From an uncultured Microbulbifer sp. (GTDB lineage: Bacteria; Pseudomonadota; Gammaproteobacteria; Pseudomonadales; Cellvibrionaceae): a DNA stretch of 34,411 nt. The notes beneath the pieces are model-generated. The model made no database searches, was not told where the DNA came from, and was given only the letters and a program-made list of their open reading frames with translations. Each line of letters begins with the position of its first letter. Position 1 is the first letter of the stretch. The stretch spans positions 1-34,411 of the forward strand of contig NZ_CANLDD010000047.1 in assembly GCF_947489355.1 (NCBI RefSeq). Direction: 5' to 3'. Below, piece after piece: positions 1 through 8,501 of the stretch. Made by a program: the position numbers and the translations under genes.

Positions 1-74
1 CTCAGAAGTGAAACGCAGCATCGCCGATGGTAGTGTGGGGTCTCCCCATGTGAGAGTAGGTCATTGTCAGGCTT
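1..74 (+). rRNA. rrf: 5S ribosomal RNA, 3' part (5' end outside window)
   Basis: The first 74 bases match the 3' two thirds of a gammaproteobacterial 5S rRNA. The conserved blocks ctcagaagtgaaacg, cgccgatggtagtgtgg and ccccatgtgagagtagg are in order, and a closing acceptor-type stem ends about position 73-74. The molecule is cut by the window edge, so this is the tail of an rRNA operon lying to the left. An intrinsic terminator follows 8 bases downstream. Confidence 0.95.
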
Positions 75-81
75 CTATTAC

Positions 82-115
82 AAAGCCCTGATCCCTCGCG
101 GTCAGGGCTTTTTTT
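82..115 (+). terminator. rRNA operon intrinsic terminator
   Basis: A 10-bp perfect stem (aaagccctga / tcagggcttt) encloses a 10-base loop, and its 3' arm runs into seven T residues. It lies directly behind the 5S rRNA. A second, weaker hairpin (gccgt / acggc, about 149-162, followed by five T) sits just after it and may be a backup terminator insulating pgk from rRNA transcription. Confidence 0.9.
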
Positions 116-201
116 ATATAGCCAATCTTATACAACCAGTCAATAAAGGCCGTTGAAACGGCTTTTTCTTTATTCCCCTATCGGCATCGACAGAGGGCAA
201 T

Positions 202-210
202 TGATATACT
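202..210 (+). promoter_or_regulatory. candidate extended -10 promoter for pgk
   Basis: TGaTATACT is an extended -10 element (TG-N-TATACT) about 47 bases upstream of the pgk start. No good -35 hexamer is seen 17 bases upstream, as is common for extended -10 promoters. The position after the rRNA terminators makes an independent pgk-fba promoter necessary. Sequence pattern only. Confidence 0.4.
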
Positions 211-256
211 CCGCGCCCGTATTTTCAGTAAATCAAGTAGAGAGGACTGGCGAATA

Positions 257-1417
257 GTGTTCAAGCTGATGACAGACCTGGATTTGGCAGGTAAGCGGGT
301 ACTCATTCGTGAGGACCTGAATGTCCCGCTGAAAGGGGGGCAGGTCACTTCTGATGCGCGTATCCGTGCAGCGATTCCCACGATTCAGGCTGCTATCAAT
401 GCTGGCGCCGAGGTAGTGTTGATGTCCCACCTGGGACGTCCGATCGAAGGGGAATACGCCGAGGAGCTCTCTCTGGCCCCGGTTGCCAGGTGTCTGGGCG
501 AGTTGCTGGCTCGCGAAGTGACGCTGGTGAAGGCGTGGCGCAATGGTGTGGAGTTAGCCGCTGGCGAGGTAGCTCTGCTGGAAAATGTGCGCTTCAATGT
601 GGGTGAGAAAAAAGATGATGAGGCCCTGGCTAAGGCCTATGCCCGGCTGTGCGATGTCTTTGTCATGGACGCCTTTGGTACTGCCCACCGCGCCCAGGCA
701 TCTACCCATGGTGTAGCCAAGTATGCCCCGGTAGCCTGTGCCGGCCCCCTCTTGGCTGCGGAGCTGGAAGCTCTACAAAAAGCGCTGGCCGAGCCGGCGC
801 GCCCGCTGGTGGCGATCGTTGGTGGTGCCAAAGTTTCCACCAAACTGACTGTTTTGGAAAGCCTGGCTGACAAAGTAGACCAGCTGATCGTAGGCGGCGG
901 TATTGCCAACACCTTCCTTGCCGCCAGCGGCAAGCCGGTGGGTAAATCCCTGTGCGAACACGACCTGGTGGATACTGCTAGGGGATTGATGCAGAAGTGC
1001 AATATCCCTCTGCCTGTGGATGTGGTGACCGGGAAGGCGCTGAGCGAGGGCGCCACAGCGGTGACCAAGTCAGCCGATACAGTGGCTGAAGACGATATGA
1101 TCTTTGATATAGGTCCCCAGTCCTCCGAGCAGCTGGCGGGGATTCTAAAAAGTGCCAGGACCATTATTTGGAACGGCCCTGTGGGGGTTTTCGAGTTCGA
1201 CCAGTTTGGTGTCGGCACAGAGCATTTGTCCCAGGCGATCGCCGCCTGTGATGCGTTCTCCATCGCAGGTGGTGGTGATACCCTGGCAGCTGTGGACAAA
1301 TACGGCATTGCCGATAAGCTATCCTATATCTCCACTGGCGGTGGGGCCTTCCTTGAGTATGTAGAGGGCCGGAAACTGCCGGCGGTAGACATGCTGGAGT
1401 CTCGTGCGAACGATTGA
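257..1417 (+). CDS. pgk: phosphoglycerate kinase
   Basis: Cytosolic glycolytic/gluconeogenic enzyme that transfers phosphate between 1,3-bisphosphoglycerate and ADP. The 386-residue product has the usual bacterial length. Visible family motifs are the N-terminal REDLNVPL, the SHLGRP substrate loop, GGAKVSTK and GGGI in the middle, and the nucleotide-site GGGDT near the C-terminus. I take GTG at 257: an AGAGG Shine-Dalgarno lies about 11 bases upstream, and the extra residues before MTDLDL match the N-terminal extension of the E. coli protein. ATG at 269 is the alternative. fba follows 97 bases downstream on the same strand, consistent with one operon. The gap and pyk genes that often flank pgk are not here; the rRNA operon abuts instead. 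Confidence 0.97.
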   Translation: MFKLMTDLDLAGKRVLIREDLNVPLKGGQVTSDARIRAAIPTIQAAINAGAEVVLMSHLGRPIEGEYAEELSLAPVARCLGELLAREVTLVKAWRNGVELAAGEVALLENVRFNVGEKKDDEALAKAYARLCDVFVMDAFGTAHRAQASTHGVAKYAPVACAGPLLAAELEALQKALAEPARPLVAIVGGAKVSTKLTVLESLADKVDQLIVGGGIANTFLAASGKPVGKSLCEHDLVDTARGLMQKCNIPLPVDVVTGKALSEGATAVTKSADTVAEDDMIFDIGPQSSEQLAGILKSARTIIWNGPVGVFEFDQFGVGTEHLSQAIAACDAFSIAGGGDTLAAVDKYGIADKLSYISTGGGAFLEYVEGRKLPAVDMLESRAND

Positions 1418-1514
1418 GACACCACATCGAATAACGCCTCACCTGTCAACGTTTACTGGCAGTTGGTAAAAGCAAAATTACAGATACGACGAAGAGACGA
1501 GAAAGGAATTGATT

Positions 1515-2579
1515 ATGGCTCTTATCAGCCTGCGCCAGTTGCTGGACCACGCCGCAGAACACGGCTATGGGGTGCCCGCATTTAATGTGAACAATCTGGA
1601 ACAGATGCGCGCGATCATGGAAGCGGCCAGGGAAACCGATTCCCCCGTCATCGTGCAGGCTTCTGCCGGAGCGCGTAAATACGCCGGTGCGCCCTTTCTG
1701 CGCCACCTGATCCTTGCCGCCATTGAGGAATTTCCGGAAATCCCGGTGGTGATGCATCAGGACCACGGCACCAGTCCAGCAGTGTGTCAGCGCTCGATCC
1801 AGCTGGGTTTCAGTTCTGTGATGATGGACGGCTCGCTGCAGGAAGACGGCAAGACGCCAGCTTCCTATACGTACAATGTCGATGTAACCCGCTGCGCAGT
1901 GGATATGGCGCACGCCTGCGGTGTTTCCGTTGAAGGGGAGCTGGGCTGTCTGGGATCTCTGGAAACCGGTATGGCGGGAGAGGAGGATGGTGTTGGCGCC
2001 GAGGGTAAGCTGTCCCACGACCAGTTGCTGACAGACCCGGAAGAGGCAGCGGATTTCGTACAGAAAACCAGGGTCGATGCCCTGGCAATCGCTTGCGGTA
2101 CCAGCCATGGCGCCTATAAGTTCACCCGCCCGCCCACCGGCGATATCCTTGCCATCGGTCGTATCAGGGAGATCCACGCCCGTATACCCGGCACCCACCT
2201 GGTGATGCATGGTTCTTCTTCGGTACCTCAGGAGTGGTTGGCAGTGATCAACGAGTTTGGGGGGGAAATTCCCGAAACCTACGGTGTGCCTGTGGAGCAG
2301 ATCTGCGAGGGCATCAAGCACGGTGTGCGCAAGGTCAACATCGATACCGATCTGCGTTTGGCCTCTACCGGCGCTATTCGCCGTTTCCTGGCCCAGAATC
2401 CCTCCGAATTCGACCCGCGCAAGTTTTACAAAGCCACCCTGCAGGCGATGAGGGAGATCTGTGTGGCCCGCTACGAAGCTTTTGGCAGCGCCGGCCAGGC
2501 CAGCCGGATTCGCCCCGTTAGCCTCGACACCATGAGTGAGCGATACGCTGCCGGTGAGCTGGAACCCGCAATTAAGTGA
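1515..2579 (+). CDS. fba: fructose-bisphosphate aldolase, class II (Calvin-cycle subtype)
   Basis: Zinc-dependent aldolase that reversibly cleaves fructose 1,6-bisphosphate to dihydroxyacetone phosphate and glyceraldehyde 3-phosphate. The 354-residue sequence has the class II metal-binding and active-site motifs: VMHQDHG (about 81-87), a GELGCLG block, [16 protein letters not shown] and KVNIDTD. Length and motif spacing match the CbbA/Fba subtype found in proteobacteria. ATG 1515 is preceded by AAAGGAA at 7-base spacing. An in-frame TTG at 1509 is less likely. It shares an operon with pgk, fitting consecutive steps of central carbon metabolism, and ends before a GC-rich hairpin. Confidence 0.96.
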   Translation: MALISLRQLLDHAAEHGYGVPAFNVNNLEQMRAIMEAARETDSPVIVQASAGARKYAGAPFLRHLILAAIEEFPEIPVVMHQDHGTSPAVCQRSIQLGFSSVMMDGSLQEDGKTPASYTYNVDVTRCAVDMAHACGVSVEGELGCLGSLETGMAGEEDGVGAEGKLSHDQLLTDPEEAADFVQKTRVDALAIACGTSHGAYKFTRPPTGDILAIGRIREIHARIPGTHLVMHGSSSVPQEWLAVINEFGGEIPETYGVPVEQICEGIKHGVRKVNIDTDLRLASTGAIRRFLAQNPSEFDPRKFYKATLQAMREICVARYEAFGSAGQASRIRPVSLDTMSERYAAGELEPAIK

Positions 2580-2605
2580 GCGGTTACTTGCGCTAAAATT
2601 CACAA

Positions 2606-2626
2606 GGGCGGTTCCCGCAACCGCCC
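2606..2626 (+). terminator. hairpin after fba, probable terminator
   Basis: Perfect 8-bp stem gggcggtt / aaccgccc with loop cccgc, 27 bases after the fba stop. The downstream side is not T-rich, so it may terminate weakly or only stabilise the mRNA end. Confidence 0.6.
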
Positions 2627-2700
2627 TAATCCCTCCAAAATGTTTATTATCCTGCCACACCGTCACTTCCCCACTGGCAAAATGCAGTACCATTGATCTA

Positions 2701-3681
2701 ATGGATAGCTTGCACGATATCAGTAGTTTCGAAAGCAGCCCGGTGATCAAGCGCCCGGACTACTCGGCATTGCGCCGGAAGTTACCACAACTCGATTTCA
2801 ATAGTGATGCAGTCCCGCTAATAACGGAGTTGCAGGACTATCGAAATTTCTATGACTTGCACTTCCCGCTCGCCCACACAACCGGGGTCGGCACCTTCAT
2901 CGCTGCGGGCTTTGAATTGGTGTCACAATACTGGCTGGTGGAAAATCCCCGTGGCACTCTGTTTATCTGTCACGGATACTTTGATCACACCGGTATCTAT
3001 GGCCCGGCAATTCGCTTTGGCCTGGAACGCAACCTGAACGTGGTGATTTTCGATTTCCCGGGTCACGGCCTCTCCAGCGGGGAGCGGGTAGCCATTCAGA
3101 CCTTCCTGCAATACCGCCAGGTATTTGATCGCCTTCTCTCTATTGCCAGCGACAAGCTGCCAGGGCCCTGGCATGGTATGGGACAGAGTACCGGGGGTGC
3201 AGCATTAATGGCCCACCTGCAATACAGCCGCTGGCAGCCACTGGATAAGATATTCCTGCTTGCACCACTGGTACGCCCGGCAAATTGGTATCTGGTCAAG
3301 TGGAAGTACTACCTGGGGCGCCTGTTTATCAGCGAGCCCAGCCGTGAGTTCAATATCAATACCCACGATGCAGAATTCTCCCGGCGCCAGGCGCTGCGCG
3401 ACCCACTGCAGTCCCAGATAATCTCCATGTGCTGGCTCGGTGCCATGGTGGACTGGATAAAAACCTTCCCCAAAACTGCACGAAATCCCCGCAAGATGCT
3501 GGTTGTGCAGGGCACCGGTGATGGTACCGTGGATTGGCGCTACGATATGCGTGCGATCCGCGACCGCTTTCCCCATTGCCACAGGGTATTGATTCGCGGT
3601 GCCCGCCACCAGATGATCAATGAAACCCAGCCCTATCGGCACCAGATACTGGCGGCGATGGACGACTGGCTGAATCGCTGA
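2701..3681 (+). CDS. alpha/beta hydrolase, serine aminopeptidase S33 / monoacylglycerol-lipase-like
   Basis: Predicted cytoplasmic serine hydrolase of the PldB/monoacylglycerol lipase type, 326 residues. Seen: oxyanion strand FICHGYFDH (88-96), DFPGHGLS, nucleophile elbow GQSTGG with Ser163, a likely catalytic Asp in GTGDGTVD and the catalytic His in GARHQM. The start chosen is ATG 2701. The frame is open further upstream to 2536, but that part overlaps fba and its hairpin and carries no family similarity. Substrate is not deducible; lysophospholipid or monoacylglycerol is inferred from the family. It lies 120 bases after fba behind a hairpin, so it is probably its own transcription unit. Confidence 0.85.
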   Translation: MDSLHDISSFESSPVIKRPDYSALRRKLPQLDFNSDAVPLITELQDYRNFYDLHFPLAHTTGVGTFIAAGFELVSQYWLVENPRGTLFICHGYFDHTGIYGPAIRFGLERNLNVVIFDFPGHGLSSGERVAIQTFLQYRQVFDRLLSIASDKLPGPWHGMGQSTGGAALMAHLQYSRWQPLDKIFLLAPLVRPANWYLVKWKYYLGRLFISEPSREFNINTHDAEFSRRQALRDPLQSQIISMCWLGAMVDWIKTFPKTARNPRKMLVVQGTGDGTVDWRYDMRAIRDRFPHCHRVLIRGARHQMINETQPYRHQILAAMDDWLNR

Positions 3682-4096
3682 AGAAGTCTACACCAGACAG
3701 ATAGCGTTTTCTCTCGGCAATGGTAAACCGTGATAAGGGAATTGGTGCGATGGGGTGAGTTGGGTTTGGTCCCTGGTGGTCGCACAATAAAGATGCATTG
3801 ATTATTTTACACCGGCCTGCAACCTACTCGGCAGCGATATTTTTCGAGGCCTCCATGGAGATTCCGGACGTCTCAGGCGTGTAAACGTGGCACGGAGAAA
3901 CCGGCTTGTCATTGTTGCTGTGCGGTTTGCTGGAAAAAAAAGTCGGTGATGGCACCGAACTTCATCCGGGTGAGCTACCCCACTCCGATCATTCTTTTGG
4001 TGTTTGGCAATTTGGACGCCTGCAGGGAGAATATAGTGGGCTTCTGCAGCAGGATTGCTGTTCAACAAGCGGTTACATTCTCAGGTGAAAAAATTC
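3682..4096. other. intergenic region, possible decayed C-terminus of an MFS sugar transporter
   Basis: No intact gene is seen in these 415 bases. On the minus strand, about 3952-3824, a short open stretch reads VYTPETSGISMEAS before a stop. This resembles the PETSGxSLEE signature that ends the last helix of major facilitator sugar porters. The rest of such a protein is not readable in any frame. Treat it as a weak relic or coincidence. Confidence 0.25.
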
Positions 4097-4615
4097 TCAC
4101 ACTGAAAAAAATTGTTGCTCAACCTGCTGCCACTCTCCCAATGCGGCTGGTGTGTGCAGGCAGATAGTGATTTGCTCAAAACTCCCGGTGCATTCTGTCA
4201 GCACCGCCAGCGCCTGATGGGCTGCAATTGTATGGGGAAAACGATTGGTGCCGGCCCCTAAAGCGGGAAAGAGGAGATGTTTTAGGCCTTTTTGTTCTGC
4301 AAGCACCAGCACGCTTTTGTAGCAGCGTCGCAATTGTTGCAGTGCCTGTGCGCCCCATTGGTCGCCGCTGCTCCACTGGGGTGTCACGGTGTGCAGTAGA
4401 TAGTCTACCCCCAGCCGGTAGGCTCGGGTGAGGCGCGCCTCACCTACGGCACATTCGGGCTGAAGTTGGCACTGTGTTACCAATTTCGCACCACTGCGCG
4501 CATAAATCTGTGCGGAAAGACCCCGCCCACAAATCAGGTGTTTGTGCGCCGGGCATACGAGTGCATCCCCACGCAGTGTCAGAATATCACCCCAGGTCAG
4601 TACAATTGGTATCAC
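4097..4615 (-). CDS. divergent macro-domain protein
   Basis: Single-domain cytoplasmic protein of 172 residues with the macro-domain (ADP-ribose-binding) layout. It has an N-terminal GDILTLRGDALVCPAH stretch, the phosphate loop-like GRGLSAQIYARSG (about 30-42) and the second loop FPALGAGTNRFP (about 117-128). In active deacetylases the first motif is usually VNAAN followed by GGGGVxGAI. Here the Asn positions read C-P-A-H and the glycine loop is reduced, so ADP-ribose binding without hydrolysis is plausible. The start is GTG 4615 with only a weak ribosome site. It diverges from the diguanylate cyclase gene to its right. Family assignment is fairly secure; activity is open. Confidence 0.7.
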   Translation of the reverse strand: MIPIVLTWGDILTLRGDALVCPAHKHLICGRGLSAQIYARSGAKLVTQCQLQPECAVGEARLTRAYRLGVDYLLHTVTPQWSSGDQWGAQALQQLRRCYKSVLVLAEQKGLKHLLFPALGAGTNRFPHTIAAHQALAVLTECTGSFEQITICLHTPAALGEWQQVEQQFFSV

Positions 4616-4796
4616 GGTGTCCCATTTCCAAGTTTTCGATTACTGATACTTTAGCTTGCGACTTTGGTTGCTGAAAGAATCCCCCTATACTCAGCACTGC
4701 TGCACTCCGGCGGCAGATTTCTTCCCCTGGAGTAATGCGCGGCACTGGGCTGCAGGGTTGGGGAACACTGCGGCCTGTATGACAACAGAGATAATT

Positions 4797-5879
4797 ATGC
4801 ATTCAGGGTATAATAAACAGAATCCTGCGCTTTGTACGTCGGTGGAGGAGATGCGGCAAATAGACCTGCGCCGCCGCATCCTGGCTTCTTCTTATATGTT
4901 GCTATTCGCCATGGCGGTAACAGGTGCCATGGCCGTGATTGCCCTATCCGTTACAGAAATACTGCAGGCGATGACACTGTCGGCGGTTGCAGTGATAATC
5001 CTGTGTACTTACGTCATCATCAATTTGTCAGGCCCCAGTGAGAAGACGCCGCTTCTGGTTGGGGGCCTGCTTTTGGTTCTTTACTTTTATCTGTTATTAA
5101 CCGGTGGTGTGAACAACACCGGCCTGATGTGGGCTGTTATGCTGGTTCCCGGTTTTATCAACCTGTACGGCTACAAAAACGGCACCGTTGCCCTTTTGGG
5201 TATCGGTATTGCCACCGCGTCTGTGCTTTTCTACCCTGAGTTTCCCGGTTTTACTGCTAACTACGACACTGCCTATCGCGCGCGCTTTATCGCAGTATTC
5301 GGTGCCCTCACAGCGCTGACCGCGCTCCTCGATAGCAGTCGTCACCGGACTCAGCAGCTGCTGGAACAATTGACTGGGGAGCTGGAGAAAAACGCTTCCA
5401 CAGATGCTCTGACCGGGCTTGCCAACCGTCGTGAAGCCTATCGTGCCATCCACGATCTGGAGCGCCGCAGTCGGGATCTGCACAGCAAATATGTGATCCT
5501 GATTGGTGACCTCGACAATTTCAAGTTGATCAACGATACCTACGGGCATGCTTTCGGTGATCGTATCCTGCAGGATGTTGCCAAGATTCTCAGGGACAAC
5601 ACCCGTACGGGAGATATTGTCGTTCGCTGGGGCGGTGAGGAATTCCTGCTCTTACTGCCCAACTCGGATGTCCGTGGTGGCAGCCTGCTGGCGGAGAAGT
5701 TGCGCCACAGGGTGGAGATTTTAAGCCGCCGTTACGTACAGCCGGTGAGAGTCTCCATCAGTTTTGGGGTCGTGGAAGGCAATAGCCGCGGTAGCCCCCA
5801 CAATCAGCTGCTTGCGGAAGCAGACAAACGTATGTATCGCGCGAAAAACAGTGGCCGTAACAAGGTGGTGGCGGCCTGA
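4797..5879 (+). CDS. membrane-bound diguanylate cyclase (GGDEF)
   Basis: Makes cyclic di-GMP from two GTP. The 360-residue product starts at ATG 4797 (AGAG seven bases upstream) and carries about five to six hydrophobic segments between residues 27 and 175. A short linker helix and a C-terminal GGDEF domain follow. The catalytic motif is GGEEF (279-283), and the inhibitory I-site RTGD (270-273) sits exactly five residues before it, so product inhibition is expected. The N-terminal membrane part does not match a sensor domain I can name. No EAL domain is present. The frame stays open upstream to 4656, but that part lacks a ribosome site. It is convergent with the next gene, separated by 12 bases. 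Confidence 0.9.
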   Translation: MHSGYNKQNPALCTSVEEMRQIDLRRRILASSYMLLFAMAVTGAMAVIALSVTEILQAMTLSAVAVIILCTYVIINLSGPSEKTPLLVGGLLLVLYFYLLLTGGVNNTGLMWAVMLVPGFINLYGYKNGTVALLGIGIATASVLFYPEFPGFTANYDTAYRARFIAVFGALTALTALLDSSRHRTQQLLEQLTGELEKNASTDALTGLANRREAYRAIHDLERRSRDLHSKYVILIGDLDNFKLINDTYGHAFGDRILQDVAKILRDNTRTGDIVVRWGGEEFLLLLPNSDVRGGSLLAEKLRHRVEILSRRYVQPVRVSISFGVVEGNSRGSPHNQLLAEADKRMYRAKNSGRNKVVAA

Positions 5880-5891
5880 CAGTGATGGCCA

Positions 5892-6662
5892 TCAACCGAT
5901 AAAGCTGCGCAGGCAAAAGCCGATACCGAGGGCGAGCGCGGCCGCAGCCCCGCCAAAAATCAGTGTTTTGATCCCGGAGGCCAGTACTTGGCGGGAAAAC
6001 ACCAAGCCCTTACACAGGCCAATGGCAAAGAAAGTGCAAGCTGCCAAAGCTGTGCTGCTGTAGAACTGCTCAGTCGTGCTCAGTGGCTGAATAACATAGG
6101 GCAGCAGTGGTATGGCGCCCACACCAATAAACGCGGCAAAGGTCGCCAGTGCAGCCCCGAGGGGCCTGCGTGCACAACGGCTGATACCGTATTCCTCCGC
6201 CAGCATGGTCTCTATCCAGAGCTTGCGGTTGGCGGTAATGGTAGCGACAATTTGTTCCAGTATTTCTCCGTGAAATCCTTTGCGGTGAAAGATCTGGCGG
6301 ATTTCCTCCCGCTCCCCCTCAGGTACCAGTGCAATATGCTGGCGTTCGGTGCGGGTTGCCGCTTCCAATTGTTCCCGATCCACGCTGACGGCTTCGTAGT
6401 TGCTCACTGCCATGCTAAAGCCATCGGCAATCAGGTTGGCAAAGCCCATCACCAGCACCACCGCTTCGGAAAAGCCGGCACCGAATGCGCCGGCTACAAT
6501 GGCGAAGGTGGTGACACAGCCGTCGATAGCCCCCAGAACAAAATCGGAAACTTGCTGTGACTTGGGTTCGCGGTGCAAGCGCGCCTCAATACGTTCCGGG
6601 CGGTGTTCTTCAAGCAGGGCGTGTCGGGCTGCTTTGTTCGGGTCCCCTTTTTTCCCTTCCAT
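5892..6662 (-). CDS. VIT1/CCC1-family iron/manganese transporter
   Basis: Inner-membrane protein of 256 residues in the VIT1/CCC1 family, which moves Fe2+ or Mn2+. Seen: a hydrophilic N-terminus, then helix 1 with SDFVLGAIDGCVTTFAIVAG (about 39-58) and helix 2 with the MGFANLIADGFSMAVSNY signature (about 72-89). A charged, Glu-rich cytoplasmic stretch with RQIFHRKGF follows, then three C-terminal helices. This is the family order including the metal-binding loop. The start is ATG 6662 with AGGGAGA upstream. Substrate preference cannot be read from sequence. Confidence 0.85.
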   Translation of the reverse strand: MEGKKGDPNKAARHALLEEHRPERIEARLHREPKSQQVSDFVLGAIDGCVTTFAIVAGAFGAGFSEAVVLVMGFANLIADGFSMAVSNYEAVSVDREQLEAATRTERQHIALVPEGEREEIRQIFHRKGFHGEILEQIVATITANRKLWIETMLAEEYGISRCARRPLGAALATFAAFIGVGAIPLLPYVIQPLSTTEQFYSSTALAACTFFAIGLCKGLVFSRQVLASGIKTLIFGGAAAALALGIGFCLRSFIG

Positions 6663-7000
6663 TACAAGGGATCTCCCTGTGGGGCCTATCCCCGCGTCGC
6701 TAGACAGGTGTTTTCATATCACAGTCGGGTCACGGTAGGCTGTGGCTAGATTCTAGATCAAAGCCCGGCACCGGGTGCCATTGCGCAGCGATTGTTGTCG
6801 CGCGCATCCGGGTGGGGGAAACCGACTGTGCCGGTCTGAGAAGTTGACGCTGAACCGGATACCCAACCGTTTTGGCTCGGCCCGGCAATGTAGGCCGGTG
6901 GCAATTTCCGGTTGAGCCACTGGCGGTGCGCATCCTGCAGGCATGTATCCCCATGGACCGGGCAACGCTTTTTGTCGCTTTGCAATGCACGCCACACATA
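6663..7000. other. intergenic region without a recognisable gene
   Basis: GC-rich stretch containing the promoter side of the metal transporter. It includes an imperfect 9-bp hairpin (gccggtggc about 6893-6901 with gccactggc about 6916-6924, one G-U pair). Short open frames exist on both strands, but none has a ribosome site or family resemblance. Confidence 0.4.
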
Positions 7001-7768
7001 TTAACGCACGATAAAGCTGCTCCTATCGACACCGGTATTGCCGGTTTTTGGGTCATAGGCGTAGACCAGGATTTCGTAGACACCGGGTACCTCGGTGGAA
7101 AAAGGGGCACTGAATGTATTCATGGTGTCGCGTAATTTTAACGGCACTGTGGTAAACGTTTTTCCATCTTTCTGTACCAGCGCCACCACTTCAATCTTGC
7201 TGCCATCCCAGAGGCCGCCCTTGGTAATCGAGCAGCCGCACATCATTACCACGTTGGCGCGGATCTCATAAGGACTCTTGTCGAGGTCCGTGTACAGGTG
7301 CGTCTGCGGGCTGAGCAGGTCTACCACCATACCCGGTATTTCCACGACCAACCCATCGCCACTGATGGGTTTACCGGGCACCAGCCAGGTTTGGGTTTGC
7401 GCTACCACGCGGGCCTGTTTTTTAATGTATGGGGCCAGGATTTCAATAGTCACAAACACCGGTTCGCTGATATCCAGCGCAGCGGTGAAGTGTGCTGCTC
7501 CGGTGGCAATCGGCAGATAGCGCTCCCGCGGGGTTTTCATAATCCTGCCGGTATCCCCAGTGCTGCCCTGGGTCAGTCCCTTGGCGAGAATCTCATTAGT
7601 ATCCACCGCGCGAATAATGACCATGGCACCCCCAATAGAGGAACCAATAAATTTGGCATCTCTGGCCTTGGCGCGCACGGTGATTTCCGTAGGTATTGTC
7701 TCTGCCCACAGGGGCGTGGTAATAAACTGCACGGCGAGGATACAGAATAAAATAGCCAGTTTTTTCAT
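7001..7768 (-). CDS. secreted protein of unknown function
   Basis: I do not recognise a named family. The 255-residue product begins with a clear signal peptide (MKKLAILFCILAVQFITT, cleavage after LWA about residue 22). The mature part is predicted beta-rich and holds a VVMMCGCSITKGGLWD stretch with two close cysteines. It ends in an Ig-like segment (VPGVYEILVYAYDPKTGN), suggesting a periplasmic binding or structural role. ATG 7768 is chosen because AGGGTAG lies six bases upstream and the signal peptide starts there; the frame extends to 7855 without a signal. It lies five bases behind the membrane protein gene 7774-8364, so the two are co-transcribed. Confidence 0.8.
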   Translation of the reverse strand: MKKLAILFCILAVQFITTPLWAETIPTEITVRAKARDAKFIGSSIGGAMVIIRAVDTNEILAKGLTQGSTGDTGRIMKTPRERYLPIATGAAHFTAALDISEPVFVTIEILAPYIKKQARVVAQTQTWLVPGKPISGDGLVVEIPGMVVDLLSPQTHLYTDLDKSPYEIRANVVMMCGCSITKGGLWDGSKIEVVALVQKDGKTFTTVPLKLRDTMNTFSAPFSTEVPGVYEILVYAYDPKTGNTGVDRSSFIVR

Positions 7769-7773
7769 TTTAA

Positions 7774-8364
7774 CTACCCTATTGATGGTTTTGTTAGTGC
7801 GGCATAGGCTCCCAAAAACACCATCCCCCAAATCACTGCCCCGAACAGCAACCACAGAAAATTCAGTAGGGTAAACTTCGCGTTGGATTCACCAAGCCTG
7901 TCTCCACAGGCAAGATTGGCTGCTTTTTGTGCGGAAAACAACGGGAGGGCCATTATTGGCATCAGTGCCAAGCTGATAAAGTCAAAAATTGAAACCTCAC
8001 TGGTGAGAGCCGAAAGCCGGTCACTGATATAGTTGGCCAGGGCAACCACGATATAAGTAACGGCCATTAATATCGGATGCCATTGATAGCTGAGTTTGGC
8101 CTCCTCAATTCGACTTTGTATGGTGGTAAATAGGGGATAGGTAAAAAAGATTGAAAATATAGCTCGTAAGACCGGTAGCATTTTTTCACCACTGGTCAGT
8201 TTGTATTCTTTCCAATGACGATAAAACCAGTAAATGGAGTATATGCCGCAAGTGCCAAAATAAAGTATCAGAAATTTGGTTTTTGAAACAACATAAAACT
8301 CTGCTTCACCGGTAGAATCCTTGCCCAGGTCGGCCTCAGGCGCATTGTAAATATTGGTATCCAC
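7774..8364 (-). CDS. multi-pass membrane protein, unknown function
   Basis: Predicted 196-residue inner-membrane protein. The N-terminus reads DTNIYNAPEADL, resembling the NPYxAPEADL opening of a group of uncharacterised proteobacterial membrane proteins. It is followed by about four hydrophobic segments (for example FLILYFGTCGIYSIYWFY and LLNFLWLLFGAVIWGMVFLG). GTG 8364 is preferred because GAGGGGGAT is just upstream and the APEADL motif then sits at the start. It is the first gene of a two-gene unit with the secreted protein downstream. No enzymatic motif is visible. Confidence 0.75.
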   Translation of the reverse strand: MDTNIYNAPEADLGKDSTGEAEFYVVSKTKFLILYFGTCGIYSIYWFYRHWKEYKLTSGEKMLPVLRAIFSIFFTYPLFTTIQSRIEEAKLSYQWHPILMAVTYIVVALANYISDRLSALTSEVSIFDFISLALMPIMALPLFSAQKAANLACGDRLGESNAKFTLLNFLWLLFGAVIWGMVFLGAYAALTKPSIG

Positions 8365-8453
8365 ACTATCCCCCTCACTACAAAAAAATCCGGGCAAAAT
8401 GCACTTTTAAACCCGTAATTACAAGACGTAATTCACATCCGAATACGCAATAA

Positions 8454-8478
8454 AAAAGCCGGACATTGTCCGGCTTTT
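8454..8478 (-). terminator. intrinsic terminator of the DUF885 gene
   Basis: Long near-perfect stem (aaaagccggaca / tgtccggctttt) with a tiny apical loop. On the minus strand it is followed by a run of T residues. It starts 23 bases after the stop of the gene ending at 8502. The flanking A and T runs make it potentially bidirectional. Confidence 0.9.
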
Positions 8479-8501
8479 GGGTCAGCTGTAAACACCACCA
8501 A

